Positions 7,002 through 15,607 are shown, counted from the stretch's first letter. The stretch: DNA of 20,432 bases from Pseudomonadota bacterium (GCA_023388955.1 JAEWFH010000175.1:1-20432); one strand, 5' to 3'. Program-made: numbers and translations. The notes: a model not told the origin generated them from the letters alone.

Positions 7002-7098
7002 GGATGGGGGGATTATCGCCCGTCCCGGCAGTCGCGGCCCGCCACGTCCAGGCAGCGCCCGGTGGCGCCGGGACCGCGTGGGCTGCAATGATCCGGCC

Positions 7099-8394
7099 AT
7101 GGCGTCCGCCGTCCCAACTTCTCCCCGCGCCCTCGCCCTGGCCCGCCGCAAGCGCATCGCGGTGGCCATGCTGCTGGTGGCGGCCGCGGTGTTCGTGGCC
7201 GGGACCTGGCTGGAGCTGCGCTACCCGCACTGGGGCTTCGGGCTGCTGGTGGCCATGGCCGAGGCAGCGATGATCGGCGGGCTGGCGGACTGGTTCGCGG
7301 TGGTCGCGCTGTTCCGCCACCCGCTGGGCCAGCGCTGGATCCCGCATACCGCGATCATCCCGCGGCGCAAGGCGCAGCTCGGCCGTGCCCTGGCGGACTT
7401 CATCTGCGAGCACTTCCTGGAGCGGCGCGAGGTGGTGCGCAAGCTGGAGGAGTTCGACCCGGCGTGGCGGATGGCCCAGGCGCTGGCCGACCCACGGCAC
7501 GCGCGCAAGGCCGGCGCGCTGGTCGTCCAGCTCGCCCCACACGTGCTGGCCCTGCTCGACAGCGAGCGCCTGCACGGCTTCCTGCAGCGGCTGACCCGCG
7601 AGCAGCTGCGGCGCATGGACCTGGCCACGCTGTCCGGCCAGGTGCTGCAGCTGATGACCCACCAGCGCCGGCACCAGGCGCTGCTGGACAGCGTGCTGCG
7701 CGACGTGGGCGGCTTCCTGGCCGACCCGGCCACCCAGGACATGGTGGCCGCGCGGATCAGCCCGCAGATGTGGTCGGTGCTGCGCATCACCGGCCTGGAC
7801 GAGCCGGTCGCCCGCAAGCTCGCCGCCCGGGTGGTGGCCGGCGTGGCCGACCTGGTCGCGCAGATGGCCGCCGACCCGCACCACGAGATGCGCCAGCGCT
7901 TCGATGGATACGTCGAGGACTTCGTCGACCGGCTGCACCACGACGAAGCGCTGCGTGCCCGTGTCGGGGAGCTGCGCGACCGGCTGCTCGACGACCCCGC
8001 CCTGCCCCGCTACGTCCGCGGGCTGTGGGACCAGGTGCTGGCCTGGCTGCAGGCCGACCTGCAGCAGGAAGACTCCCGGGTCGCCGCCCGGGCCACGCGG
8101 GCGGCGCAGGTGCTCGGCGAGCGGCTGGTGGAGGACGCGGCCATGCGCGAGTGGATCAACCGCTGGCTGGCCGACGCCCTGGGCCCGCTGGTGGAACGCT
8201 ATCGCGGCGGGATCCGCGACTTCATCGTCGAGCGCATCGGCCGCTGGGACACCGAAGAGCTGGTACGCGAACTGGAGCTCAGCGTGGGCAGCGACCTGCA
8301 GTACATCCGCTACAACGGCACCGCGATCGGGGCGCTGATCGGGGGACTGCTGTTCGGGATCGTGCAGTTGCTGGGGTATGTGTCGGGGGCGTGA
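7099..8394 (+). CDS. DUF445 family membrane protein
   Basis: A 431-residue protein of unknown function. Residues 20-38 and about 46-70 are membrane segments. The family hallmark follows at about residues 60-94: GGLADWFAVVALFRHPLG and then IPHTAIIPRRKAQLG. A long helical, charge-rich middle (about 95-400) is predicted to lie in solution, and a final hydrophobic helix (about 410-428) returns to the membrane. This layout and length match DUF445 proteins such as E. coli YjiN, whose role is unclear. The ATG at 7099 is the first one consistent with the family start, though no Shine-Dalgarno sequence is seen. It is divergent from uvrC (97 nt between starts) and convergent with kdsB. A large hairpin lies just after its stop. 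Confidence 0.88.
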   Translation: MASAVPTSPRALALARRKRIAVAMLLVAAAVFVAGTWLELRYPHWGFGLLVAMAEAAMIGGLADWFAVVALFRHPLGQRWIPHTAIIPRRKAQLGRALADFICEHFLERREVVRKLEEFDPAWRMAQALADPRHARKAGALVVQLAPHVLALLDSERLHGFLQRLTREQLRRMDLATLSGQVLQLMTHQRRHQALLDSVLRDVGGFLADPATQDMVAARISPQMWSVLRITGLDEPVARKLAARVVAGVADLVAQMAADPHHEMRQRFDGYVEDFVDRLHHDEALRARVGELRDRLLDDPALPRYVRGLWDQVLAWLQADLQQEDSRVAARATRAAQVLGERLVEDAAMREWINRWLADALGPLVERYRGGIRDFIVERIGRWDTEELVRELELSVGSDLQYIRYNGTAIGALIGGLLFGIVQLLGYVSGA

Positions 8395-8426
8395 GCTTGT
8401 AGTGCGATGCCGGGGCCTTGGCGTGC

Positions 8427-8460
8427 GGCGCAATACGCCGCCTGGGGCGGCTATTGCGCC
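8427..8460. repeat. Long near-perfect inverted repeat at the DUF445/kdsB junction
   Basis: GGCGCAATA at 8427-8435 pairs with TATTGCGCC at 8452-8460, and GCCGCC (8437-8442) pairs with GGCGGC (8446-8451). This leaves only one bulged base (8436) and a 3-nt loop, so the stem is 15 bp. It covers the kdsB stop codon and the last few kdsB codons. No T-run follows on either strand, so it is not a standard intrinsic terminator. It may protect mRNA 3' ends or be a REP-like element. Confidence 0.8.
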
Positions 8461-9218
8461 CTGTACATCCTCTCGGCGCGGGCCAGGTCCGCGGGGGTGT
8501 CCACGCCGGGGGGGAAGGGTTCGGGGGTGAGGCCCACGGCGATGCGATGGCCGGCCTCCAGCACGCGAAGCTGCTCCAGGGATTCGACCTGCTCCAGCCG
8601 GCCGGGGGGCATCGCGGCGAAGCGCTGCAGAAAGCCGGCGGTGTAGCCGTAGATGCCGATGTGGCGCAGCCAGGCGTCGCCCGCAGGCATCCGGTCGGGC
8701 GCGGTGGCGAAGGCGTCACGTGGCCAGGGCACCGGGGCGCGGCTGAAGTACAGGGCGTCCCCGGAAGCGGAACGGACCAGCTTGACTGCGTTCGGGTCGC
8801 GCAGGGTCTCCAGGTCCTCGACCGGGGTGGCCAGCGTCGACATTTCGGCGCCGCTGGAGACAACCAGCCCTGCCACTGCGCGAATGCCGGCGGCGGGTGC
8901 GAAGGGTTCGTCGCCCTGCAGGTTCACCACCACCTGCCCGTCCGCCCAGCCGGCGATGCGGGCGCACTCGGCCAGGCGGTCGGTGCCGGAGGCGTGGGTG
9001 GTGGCGGTCAGCACGACCTGGACCCCGCTGCCTTCCAGCGCGCGCACGATGCGCTCGTCGTCGGCGGCGACCCAGACCTCCCTGGCGCCGGAGGCCAGCG
9101 CGCGCCGCGCCACGTGCAGGACCAGCGGCTCGCCGGCCAGCAGGCGCAGCGGCTTGCCGGGCAGGCGGCTGGCGTCGTGGCGGGCGGGGATGGCGACTAC
9201 GAAACCGGGGGTGTCCAT
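8451..9218 (-). CDS. kdsB: 3-deoxy-manno-octulosonate cytidylyltransferase (CMP-KDO synthetase)
   Basis: A 255-residue cytosolic enzyme that activates KDO with CTP to CMP-KDO, the donor for the inner core sugars of lipopolysaccharide. The N-terminal nucleotide-binding motif is IPARHDASRLPGKPL (A12, R13, R18, K22). HASGTDR (75-81) and NLQGDEP (99-105) are family signatures, and the substrate region DALYFSRAPVPWPRD is present. The length fits KdsB from other gammaproteobacteria. The ATG at 9218 has AGGAA 8 nt upstream. It is the last gene of the long minus-strand run, 32 nt after lpxK. The small trm112/ycaR-type gene found between lpxK and kdsB in some relatives is absent here. Its stop codon lies inside the 8427-8460 hairpin. 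Confidence 0.97.
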   Translation of the reverse strand: MDTPGFVVAIPARHDASRLPGKPLRLLAGEPLVLHVARRALASGAREVWVAADDERIVRALEGSGVQVVLTATTHASGTDRLAECARIAGWADGQVVVNLQGDEPFAPAAGIRAVAGLVVSSGAEMSTLATPVEDLETLRDPNAVKLVRSASGDALYFSRAPVPWPRDAFATAPDRMPAGDAWLRHIGIYGYTAGFLQRFAAMPPGRLEQVESLEQLRVLEAGHRIAVGLTPEPFPPGVDTPADLARAERMYRAQ

Positions 9219-9250
9219 GGCACGGGTTCCTGGAGGGCGGCGGGTGCGTC

Positions 9251-10279
9251 CTACGGGGTGCGCAGGGCGTCGAGGCGGTCGAGGAGCTTGATCCAGAAGG
9301 CTTCGGGAAGTTCGGCGCGGATCGGCACGGAATAGAAGGCGTCGGTAGCGAAGCCCGCGCACTTCACCGCGTCCTTCTCGGTCATCAGTACCGGCAGGGC
9401 GCTGCCGAACTCGAAGTCACTCTCGCGGTAGCGGTGGTGGTCGGCGAAGGCGTGCGGGACCACGGCGATCCCCATCTCGCGCAGCATGCCGAAGAAGCGC
9501 TCCGGATTGCCGATGCCGGCCACGGCGTGGACGCGGTGGCCAACGAAGGACTCCAGGCTGCGCGGGCGCCCGCCGCGCACCGGCACCGCGCGATCGAAGA
9601 CCAGCCGCATCGGCCACTCGCCGAAGCCGGTGCCCGGGCCTTCGCCGTTCTTCGCGCCGGCCACGTTGACCACGCGGAAGTCGCAGCGTTCGGCGCGGGC
9701 CGGCAGTTCGCGCAGCGGGCCGGCCGGGAGCAGGCGGCCGTTGCCGTAGCGGCGGCGTGCGTCGACCACCTCGATCTCGATGTCGCGCTCGAGCCGGTAA
9801 TGCTGCAGGCCGTCGTCGCACAGCACGATGTCGCAGCCGGCGTCGGCCAGCGCCCTGGCGGCGGCGGCACGGTCGCGGTCGGCGCGCAGCGGCACGCCGG
9901 TGCGGCGGGCGATCAGCACCGGCTCGTCGCCGCCCTGCTCCGGTGGCGTGTCGGCTTCGACCCAGGTGGGGCGCGAGGCGTCGGCGCGGCCGTAGCCGCG
10001 GCTGGCCACGCCGGGGTTCCAGCCTTCCGAACGCAGGCGCTCGGCCAGCGCGATGGTGAGCGGGGTCTTGCCCGCCCCGCCGGCGGTGATGTTGCCGACC
10101 ACCACCACCGGCACGCCGGGATGGCGCCGGCGCAGCACGCCCGCGGCATAGAGCCGGCGCCGCAGCCCGCTCAACGCCCCGTAGACCGGTGCGAGCAGGC
10201 GCATGTGCAGCGGGACCGGCGCTTCGCTGTACCAGTAGTGCGGCTGGTGTTCGCGACGCACTGCAGGGGGCTGGCTCAT
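9251..10279 (-). CDS. lpxK: Tetraacyldisaccharide 4'-kinase (lipid A 4'-kinase)
   Basis: A 342-residue membrane-associated kinase that phosphorylates the 4' position of tetraacyldisaccharide 1-phosphate to give lipid IVA. The P-loop is GNITAGGAGKTP (G62-P73, with K71-T72 for nucleotide). Other LpxK features are the SRGYGR motif after the P-loop, GDEPVLIARR and CDDGLQHYRL, which contains the DDG/LQ/H region at the active site. A short hydrophobic stretch at about residues 26-38 fits the family's membrane-anchoring N-terminal helix. The ATG at 10279 overlaps the msbA stop by 4 nt (ATGA), so coupling is likely. An internal ATG at codon 26 would remove the N-terminal tail that LpxK proteins normally have. 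MsbA, encoded just upstream, later exports the product lipid. Confidence 0.97.
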   Translation of the reverse strand: MSQPPAVRREHQPHYWYSEAPVPLHMRLLAPVYGALSGLRRRLYAAGVLRRRHPGVPVVVVGNITAGGAGKTPLTIALAERLRSEGWNPGVASRGYGRADASRPTWVEADTPPEQGGDEPVLIARRTGVPLRADRDRAAAARALADAGCDIVLCDDGLQHYRLERDIEIEVVDARRRYGNGRLLPAGPLRELPARAERCDFRVVNVAGAKNGEGPGTGFGEWPMRLVFDRAVPVRGGRPRSLESFVGHRVHAVAGIGNPERFFGMLREMGIAVVPHAFADHHRYRESDFEFGSALPVLMTEKDAVKCAGFATDAFYSVPIRAELPEAFWIKLLDRLDALRTP

Positions 10280-12042
10280 TGCGCCTCGCGGAATTGCATG
10301 CGGTGCAGGTGCGCGTACAGTCCGCCGCGCGCCAGCAGTTCGGTATGGGTGCCACGCTCGACGATGCGGCCTTCATCCATGACCAGCACCTGGTCGGCGT
10401 CCTCGATGGTCGACAGCCGGTGCGCGATGACCAGGGTCGTGCGGTCGGGCATCAGTCGTTCCAGTGCATCCTGCACCAGGCGCTCGGACTCGGTGTCCAG
10501 CGCCGCGGTCGCCTCGTCCAGGATCAGGATCGGCGCGTCCTTGAGCATCGCCCGGGCGATCGCCAGGCGCTGGCGCTGCCCGCCCGACAGGCGCCCGCCC
10601 TTGGTGCCGATGCCGGTATCCATGCCCTCGGGCATGCGCTCGACGAATTCCATCGCGTTGGCACCGCGGATCGCCGCCTCCAGCGCGCCGGGCGCCACGC
10701 CTTCCAGTTCGCCATAGGCCACGTTCTCGGCGACGGTACCGTCGAACAGCATCACCTGCTGGCCGACCAGGGCGATCTGCCTGCGCAGGTCGGCCAGGCG
10801 GTAGTCCTGGACCGGTTGTCCATCGAGCAGGATCTGGCCCGACTCGGTCTCGTAGAAGCGCGGGATCAGCTTGATCAGGCTGGACTTGCCGCTGCCGGAG
10901 CGGCCCACGATCGCGGTGACCGTGCCCGGCCGCGCGGTGAAGCTGACGCCGTCGATCGCCGGCCGTTCCTGGCCCGGGTAGCGCGCGACCACGTCGCGGA
11001 ACTCCACCAGCCCGCGGGCCCGTTCCAGCGGCAGCGTGCCGTTGTCCGGTTCGTCCTCGGCATCGGTGATCGAGAACAGCCGGTCGGCCGAGGCGACGCC
11101 GCGCTGCAGCATGTTCTGCACGTTGGCCAGCGAGCGCAGCGACGGGATGATCGCGATCATCGCCACCATCAGGGTCACGAAGCCGCCGGCGCTCAGGCGC
11201 CCGGCCTGCGCCTCGTGGCCGGCCAGCAGCAACAGCACCGCCAGGCCGACCGCGCCGATCATCTGCACCATCGCCGAGGAGATGCTGCGGGTCGACTCGA
11301 CCTTCAGGCTCAGCTTGAGGTGGTGGTCGGCCTGCTTGCGGTAGCGCTTCAGTTCCACCTGCTGGGCCCCGTAGACCTTGACCTCCTGCTGCCCGCCCAG
11401 GGCCTGGTCGGCATGCTGCATCAGCGCCGCCCCGCTCTCCTGGATGCGGTGGCTGATGCGCCGGTAGCGCTTGGCGACCTTGTCCATCACCCAGGCCAGC
11501 GGCGGCGCCAGCACCAGGATCGCGATCGTCACCTGCCAGCTGGTCCACAGCATCACGCCGAGCATGACGAGGACCTGCAGCGCCTGCTGGACCATCACCT
11601 TCATCGCGTCGACCGCCGCCTGGGCGACCTGGTCGCTGTCCGAGCCCAGGCGCACCAGCATCGAGGGCACCGGTTCGGAGTCGAAGCGCAGCCCCGGCAG
11701 GCGCAGGTACTTGCCCAGCACCTGCACCCGCAGGTCGCGGGCAATGCCGCGGCCGGCCCGGGCCATGTTGTAGTCGGTCAGGTAGCCGGCCACGCCGCGG
11801 GCCAGGAACAGCACCACGATGACACCCGGCAGGAACAGGCTGGAACCCCCGTCCTGCTCGATGAAGGTGACGTCGACCACCGGCTCCATGAGCCTGGCAA
11901 AGGCACCGGCCGCCGCGGCCTCGATGACCATGCCCGCGGCGGCGACCAGCAACAGCCCGCGGTAGGGGTGCGCGAAGCCGAGCAGCCGGCGGTAGATCTG
12001 CCAGGGCGTGGCTTCGGCCGCGCCGGGCGTTGGCACGCTCAT
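10276..12042 (-). CDS. msbA: Lipid A export ABC transporter MsbA (fused permease and ATPase)
   Basis: A 588-residue half transporter that works as a homodimer to flip lipid A-core across the inner membrane. The N-terminal membrane domain (about residues 20-320) has the six expected helices. The ATPase domain carries Walker A GRSGSGKS (380-387), Q-loop Q428, the ABC signature LSGGQ (485-489), Walker B ILILDE ending in E510, and switch H541. The permease includes the MsbA-type PSMLVRLGSDSDQVAQA coupling region. The ATG at 12042 overlaps the exbD stop by 4 nt, and the gene overlaps lpxK by 4 nt. An msbA-lpxK pair is the standard arrangement, which separates it from general multidrug half transporters. 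Confidence 0.96.
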   Translation of the reverse strand: MSVPTPGAAEATPWQIYRRLLGFAHPYRGLLLVAAAGMVIEAAAAGAFARLMEPVVDVTFIEQDGGSSLFLPGVIVVLFLARGVAGYLTDYNMARAGRGIARDLRVQVLGKYLRLPGLRFDSEPVPSMLVRLGSDSDQVAQAAVDAMKVMVQQALQVLVMLGVMLWTSWQVTIAILVLAPPLAWVMDKVAKRYRRISHRIQESGAALMQHADQALGGQQEVKVYGAQQVELKRYRKQADHHLKLSLKVESTRSISSAMVQMIGAVGLAVLLLLAGHEAQAGRLSAGGFVTLMVAMIAIIPSLRSLANVQNMLQRGVASADRLFSITDAEDEPDNGTLPLERARGLVEFRDVVARYPGQERPAIDGVSFTARPGTVTAIVGRSGSGKSSLIKLIPRFYETESGQILLDGQPVQDYRLADLRRQIALVGQQVMLFDGTVAENVAYGELEGVAPGALEAAIRGANAMEFVERMPEGMDTGIGTKGGRLSGGQRQRLAIARAMLKDAPILILDEATAALDTESERLVQDALERLMPDRTTLVIAHRLSTIEDADQVLVMDEGRIVERGTHTELLARGGLYAHLHRMQFREAQ

Positions 12043-12470
12043 CCGGTCGCCCCCCCGGTTTCCGGTGGCGCGGTGGCATTGAGGATCTGCTTGAAGCCCA
12101 GCTGCCCGAGCGCGTCATAGGCGGTGATCACCGCCTGCCACGGGGTGCGCGCGTCGGCGCGCAGCATCACCGGGCGGTCGCGGTCGTCCCCGGCCACCTC
12201 GCGGATCGTCGCCTTGAGCGACTCGACGTCGTCACGCAGCACCTCGCGGTCGCCGACGAAGTAGCGGCCCTGCGCGTTCACCAGCAGCAGCAAGGGCTGG
12301 TCGGCCGCGACCTGCTCGCCGGTGGCGCGCGGCAGCTCCAGCCGGATCACCGAACGCGCGTCGAAGGTGGCGGTGACCACGAAGAAGATGATCATCACCA
12401 GGATGACGTCGATCAGCGGGACCAGGTTGATCTCCGGCTCGTCGTCGCGGCGATGGTCGCGGATGCGCAT
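12039..12470 (-). CDS. exbD: ExbD/TolR family biopolymer transport protein
   Basis: A 143-residue inner membrane protein with a short cytoplasmic N-terminus, one membrane helix (about residues 16-36) and a periplasmic domain. PEINLVPLIDVILVMIIFF holds the conserved proton-carrying aspartate (D21, equivalent to D25 of E. coli ExbD). The periplasmic part (about 40-143) includes the usual ExbD fold elements such as PVMLRADARTPWQAVI. It should pair with the ExbB homologue encoded 4 nt upstream to form a proton-driven motor. No tonB or tolA is next to it, so its energised partner is unknown. The gene overlaps msbA by 4 nt. This ExbBD set next to comEC and lpxK is also found in Pseudomonas, so the placement is conserved rather than accidental. 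Confidence 0.93.
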   Translation of the reverse strand: MRIRDHRRDDEPEINLVPLIDVILVMIIFFVVTATFDARSVIRLELPRATGEQVAADQPLLLLVNAQGRYFVGDREVLRDDVESLKATIREVAGDDRDRPVMLRADARTPWQAVITAYDALGQLGFKQILNATAPPETGGATG

Positions 12471-12474
12471 GCGC

Positions 12475-13140
12475 TCAGCCCTTGGCGACCGTGGGCGTGA
12501 TCCCGTGCCCGCCGGCGGCGACCGGGGCAGGCGCCGGCACCGGGTCGAGCACGTCCAGCAACCGGATCGCCTCGGACTCCATGTCGACGATGTAGCCGGC
12601 GATGCGCCCGCGGAACCAGCGGTGCGCCCACAGCGCCGGGATCGCCACGATCATGCCCGCGGCGGTGCATACCAGCGCCTTGCCGATGCCGCCGGCCAGC
12701 TCGTTCACGTCACCGATGCCGAAGTCGAGGATCCCCAGGAACATCTCGATCATGCCCACCACGGTGCCGAACAGCCCCAGCAGCGGGCCGGCGGCGGCAA
12801 TGGTGCCCAGGGTGTTGAGGTAGCGCTCCATGCCGTGCACCAGGTGCCGGCCCACGTCCTCGATGCGTTCGCGGACCTGGTCGCGCGGGCGGTGCCTCAC
12901 CTCCAGCGCCGCGGCCAGCAGTGCGCCCAGCGGCGCGGTGCCGCGCAGGGTCTCGATGTGCGCCGGGTCCAGCCGGCCGCCCGCCGCCCAGGTGCGGACC
13001 TCCTCACCCAGGCCCGGCGGCAGCACCGCCGCGCGCCTGAGCGTCCACGCGCGCTCGACGATCAGCGCCAGCGCCAGCGCGGACAACATCAGCAGCGGGA
13101 TCATCGGCCATCCGCCGGCCCTGACCAGTTCCAGCACCAT
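12475..13140 (-). CDS. exbB: MotA/TolQ/ExbB family proton channel protein
   Basis: A 221-residue inner membrane protein with three helices: about residues 11-30, 112-134 and 150-172. A cytoplasmic loop separates the first two. The signature GLFGTVVGMIEMF (122-134) and the segment GIGKALVCTAAGMIVAIPAL (151-170) are diagnostic for the family. With ExbD it should form the pentamer/dimer motor that converts proton flow into movement of a partner protein. The ATG at 13140 has GGAG 4 nt upstream, and the protein begins MVLELVRAGGWPM as in homologues. The frame is open farther upstream, but that part lies inside the comEC tail and is not ExbB-like. The C-terminus (about 199-221) is a P/A/G-rich tail. 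The first 137 nt overlap the extended comEC frame. Confidence 0.93.
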   Translation of the reverse strand: MVLELVRAGGWPMIPLLMLSALALALIVERAWTLRRAAVLPPGLGEEVRTWAAGGRLDPAHIETLRGTAPLGALLAAALEVRHRPRDQVRERIEDVGRHLVHGMERYLNTLGTIAAAGPLLGLFGTVVGMIEMFLGILDFGIGDVNELAGGIGKALVCTAAGMIVAIPALWAHRWFRGRIAGYIVDMESEAIRLLDVLDPVPAPAPVAAGGHGITPTVAKG

Positions 13141-15607
13141 CCATCTCCATCCGGGGCCCGGGCGGCCCTCGATAAGCGCGATAGGATAGCGCGGCCCCTG
13201 CATCATCCGGCGTGCCGGTGCGGCGGCGGCGGGCATCCCACAGGCGCGGGTGTGTCGCCCGTCGCGGTTCCACCGCGATCGCGTCCACGTCCAGGCGGAT
13301 CCGCAACGCGCCGCCCTGCGCGGTCGAAGTGACCCGGGCACCGGCCTCCTCCCAGCGTGAAACCACCTCCTCGCGGGGGTGGCCGAAGCGGTTGCCGTGG
13401 CCCGCCGATACCAGCGCATGGCCGGCGCCGGTGGCGGCGACGAAGGCCGGGTCGGACGAGCTGCCGCTGCCATGGTGGGCGACGACCACGACGTCCGCCG
13501 CCGCCAGCGGATTGCCGTCGGCGTCCGCCATCCGGGCCACGCGGCGCTCGATCACCTCGCCGATGTCGCCCGGCAGCAGCACCGTGCCGTGAGCGCCCCG
13601 GATGCGCAGCACGCAACTGGCCTCGTTGCCCAGATACGGGAAATGCGGTGCCGGGTGCAGGTACTCGAAGCGGACGCCGTCCCACTCCCACCCGGCACCG
13701 GCCTGGCACGGCCGGGCACCCTCGATGCCGCTGCCGTCCGGTGCCTCCAGCCACGGGACCGGCAGGCCGGCCCGGATCGCCGGCAGTCCGCCTGCGTGGT
13801 CCCCGTCGGCATGGCTCACCACCACCCGGTCCAGCTGCCGCACGCCGAGTGCACGCAGTGCCGGCAACACCACGCGCTCGCCGGCATCAAAGCCTTCCGG
13901 CACGGCGGGGCCGGCGTCATACAGCAGCGCGTGGCCGGAGGTACGCACCACGACCGAAAGCCCCTGCCCCACGTCCAGCAGGTGCAGGTCGAGCCCGCCC
14001 GGCCCCGGCAGCCCGCGGTCCGGCCACAGCAGCGGCAGCCACAGCAGCAGCGCCAGCCCGCGGCCCGGCAGCCCGCGTGGAAGCAGCAGCCAGAACGCGC
14101 CCGCCAGCGCCAGCGGCACCGCGAACCAGCGCGGCTCGGGCAGCCACCACAGGGCCAGCGGACTCGCCGCGGCCCATTCGAACAGCGGCCAACTGAGGCC
14201 GAAGCACCCATCCGCCGCCCGCCATGCCCACGCACCGGCGCCATCGGCCAGCATCTCCAGGCCGGTGCCCAGCAGCGACAGCGGGACCACCACCAGGGTC
14301 CACCACGGGATCGCGACCAGGTTGGCCAGCGGCCCGGCCAGGGAGGCCTGGTTGAACAGCACCACGGTCAGCGGCAACAGGCCGATGCTGGCCACCCACT
14401 GCGCCTGCAGCAGGTCACGCAGCGGGCGTCGTCCCGCGCCCGGCAGGCACCACACCAGCCAGGCCACGCCGAGGAAGCTGAGCCAGAACCCGGCCCCGAG
14501 CACCGCCATCGGGTCGGCCAGCAGGATCGCGATCGCCGCCAGTGCCAGGGTGTCGAAAGCACCGGTACGGCGCCGCGCCACGCGGACCAGGGCGACGACG
14601 CCGATCATCAGCACGGTACGCATGGTTGGCAGCGAGAAGCCCGCGGCCGCTGCATAGAGCGAGGCGCCGGCCAGGGCGGCGACCGCCGCGACCACCGGCG
14701 CCGGCAGCCGCCGGGCCAGCGACGGGAACAGCCACCAGCCCAGCCGCGCAAGCAGTGCGAAGAAGCCCGCCACCAGCCCGACGTGGAACCCGGAGATCGC
14801 GATCAGGTGGGTCAGGCCGGTGGCGCGCAGCACCTGCCAGTCGTGGTCGCCCAGCCCCCGCGTATCGCCCAGTGCCAGCGCCTGGACGTAGTGCACGCCG
14901 GGCGGGTCCAGTACCGCCTCCATCCGCGAAGCCATGGCCTCGCGCCAGGCCTGCAGGCCGCGCGGCGGCGCGAGCACCAGCGCCGATTCCGGTTCGCGCA
15001 CGTAGCCCGTCGCCGCCAGGCGCCTGGCCAGCGCGTGCTTCTCGCCGTCATGGCCGCCCGGGTTGCGCAGGCCACCCGGAGCCCGCAAGCGCAGCCCGAG
15101 CTCCCAGCGCTGGCCCGCCTGCAGGCGCTCGCGGCCGGTCGGCGAACCGTCGAAACCGTCGTACCACGACAGCCTCGCCAGGCGCCCACCCAGGTCATGG
15201 CCCCCTGCCGCACCGTCGTCGATGCGGAACAGGAAACCGGTGCGTCGGCCCTGGTGGTCCGGCAGGTCGACCACGCGCCCCGATACGCGCACGTCGAACG
15301 ACTCTCCCGGTGGAAGCTGCACGGACAAGGCGTGCGCGGCGTGCAGGCCGGCGATCGCGAAGCCACACAGCAAGACCCCGGCCAGGCGCGCATGCCGGCC
15401 ACGCCCCCAGGCCACCAGGCCCGCCACCAGCGCCGGCAGGAACACGGGCCAGGGCGGGAGTACGGGCAGCAGCAACGTCCCCAGCGTGCCGGCCAGCAAC
15501 ACGACGGCCACGGCCGGTCCCAGCGGACGCGGAGCCCGGCAAGGCCCGCGGCGGCGCGCGTCGATGGCGTTGGTGCGGTAGTGCGGCGTCCCTGCCGCTG
15601 GATGCAT
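13004..15607 (-). CDS. comEC: DNA internalization-related competence protein ComEC/Rec2, with an unusual C-terminal tail
   Basis: An 867-residue inner membrane protein that forms the channel for single-stranded DNA during natural transformation. The N-terminal part has membrane helices (about residues 30-90) around an OB-like ComEC domain (about 100-210). The Competence domain follows (about 240-510), with TGLTHLIAISGFHVGLVAG at 263-281. The C-terminal metallo-beta-lactamase-like domain (about 538-780) has HADGDH (599-604), GDIGE (680-684) and AHHGS (710-714). The conserved domain ends near HPRLWDA (786-792). The last 75 or so residues are an R/A/G-rich tail that continues into exbB. The start at 15607 is supported by GAGG about 8 nt upstream and lies 18 nt after lolD. 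The extension may reflect a lost stop or a frameshift (see findings). Confidence 0.9.
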   Translation of the reverse strand: MHPAAGTPHYRTNAIDARRRGPCRAPRPLGPAVAVVLLAGTLGTLLLPVLPPWPVFLPALVAGLVAWGRGRHARLAGVLLCGFAIAGLHAAHALSVQLPPGESFDVRVSGRVVDLPDHQGRRTGFLFRIDDGAAGGHDLGGRLARLSWYDGFDGSPTGRERLQAGQRWELGLRLRAPGGLRNPGGHDGEKHALARRLAATGYVREPESALVLAPPRGLQAWREAMASRMEAVLDPPGVHYVQALALGDTRGLGDHDWQVLRATGLTHLIAISGFHVGLVAGFFALLARLGWWLFPSLARRLPAPVVAAVAALAGASLYAAAAGFSLPTMRTVLMIGVVALVRVARRRTGAFDTLALAAIAILLADPMAVLGAGFWLSFLGVAWLVWCLPGAGRRPLRDLLQAQWVASIGLLPLTVVLFNQASLAGPLANLVAIPWWTLVVVPLSLLGTGLEMLADGAGAWAWRAADGCFGLSWPLFEWAAASPLALWWLPEPRWFAVPLALAGAFWLLLPRGLPGRGLALLLWLPLLWPDRGLPGPGGLDLHLLDVGQGLSVVVRTSGHALLYDAGPAVPEGFDAGERVVLPALRALGVRQLDRVVVSHADGDHAGGLPAIRAGLPVPWLEAPDGSGIEGARPCQAGAGWEWDGVRFEYLHPAPHFPYLGNEASCVLRIRGAHGTVLLPGDIGEVIERRVARMADADGNPLAAADVVVVAHHGSGSSSDPAFVAATGAGHALVSAGHGNRFGHPREEVVSRWEEAGARVTSTAQGGALRIRLDVDAIAVEPRRATHPRLWDARRRRTGTPDDAGAALSYRAYRGPPGPRMEMDGAGTGQGRRMADDPAADVVRAGAGADRRARVDAQARGGAAAGPG

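Noticed and set aside
5142..7091. Long plus-strand frame opposite uvrC
   Set aside because: It is the antisense shadow of uvrC, whose motifs are complete on the minus strand.
5674..8433. Roughly 900-codon minus-strand frame spanning the DUF445 gene and part of uvrC
   Set aside because: It crosses two recognised genes in non-coding frames and resembles no protein. High GC removes stop codons by chance.
10189..12120. Long plus-strand frame opposite msbA
   Set aside because: It is H/Q/D-rich antisense sequence with no recognisable domain; msbA is intact on the other strand.
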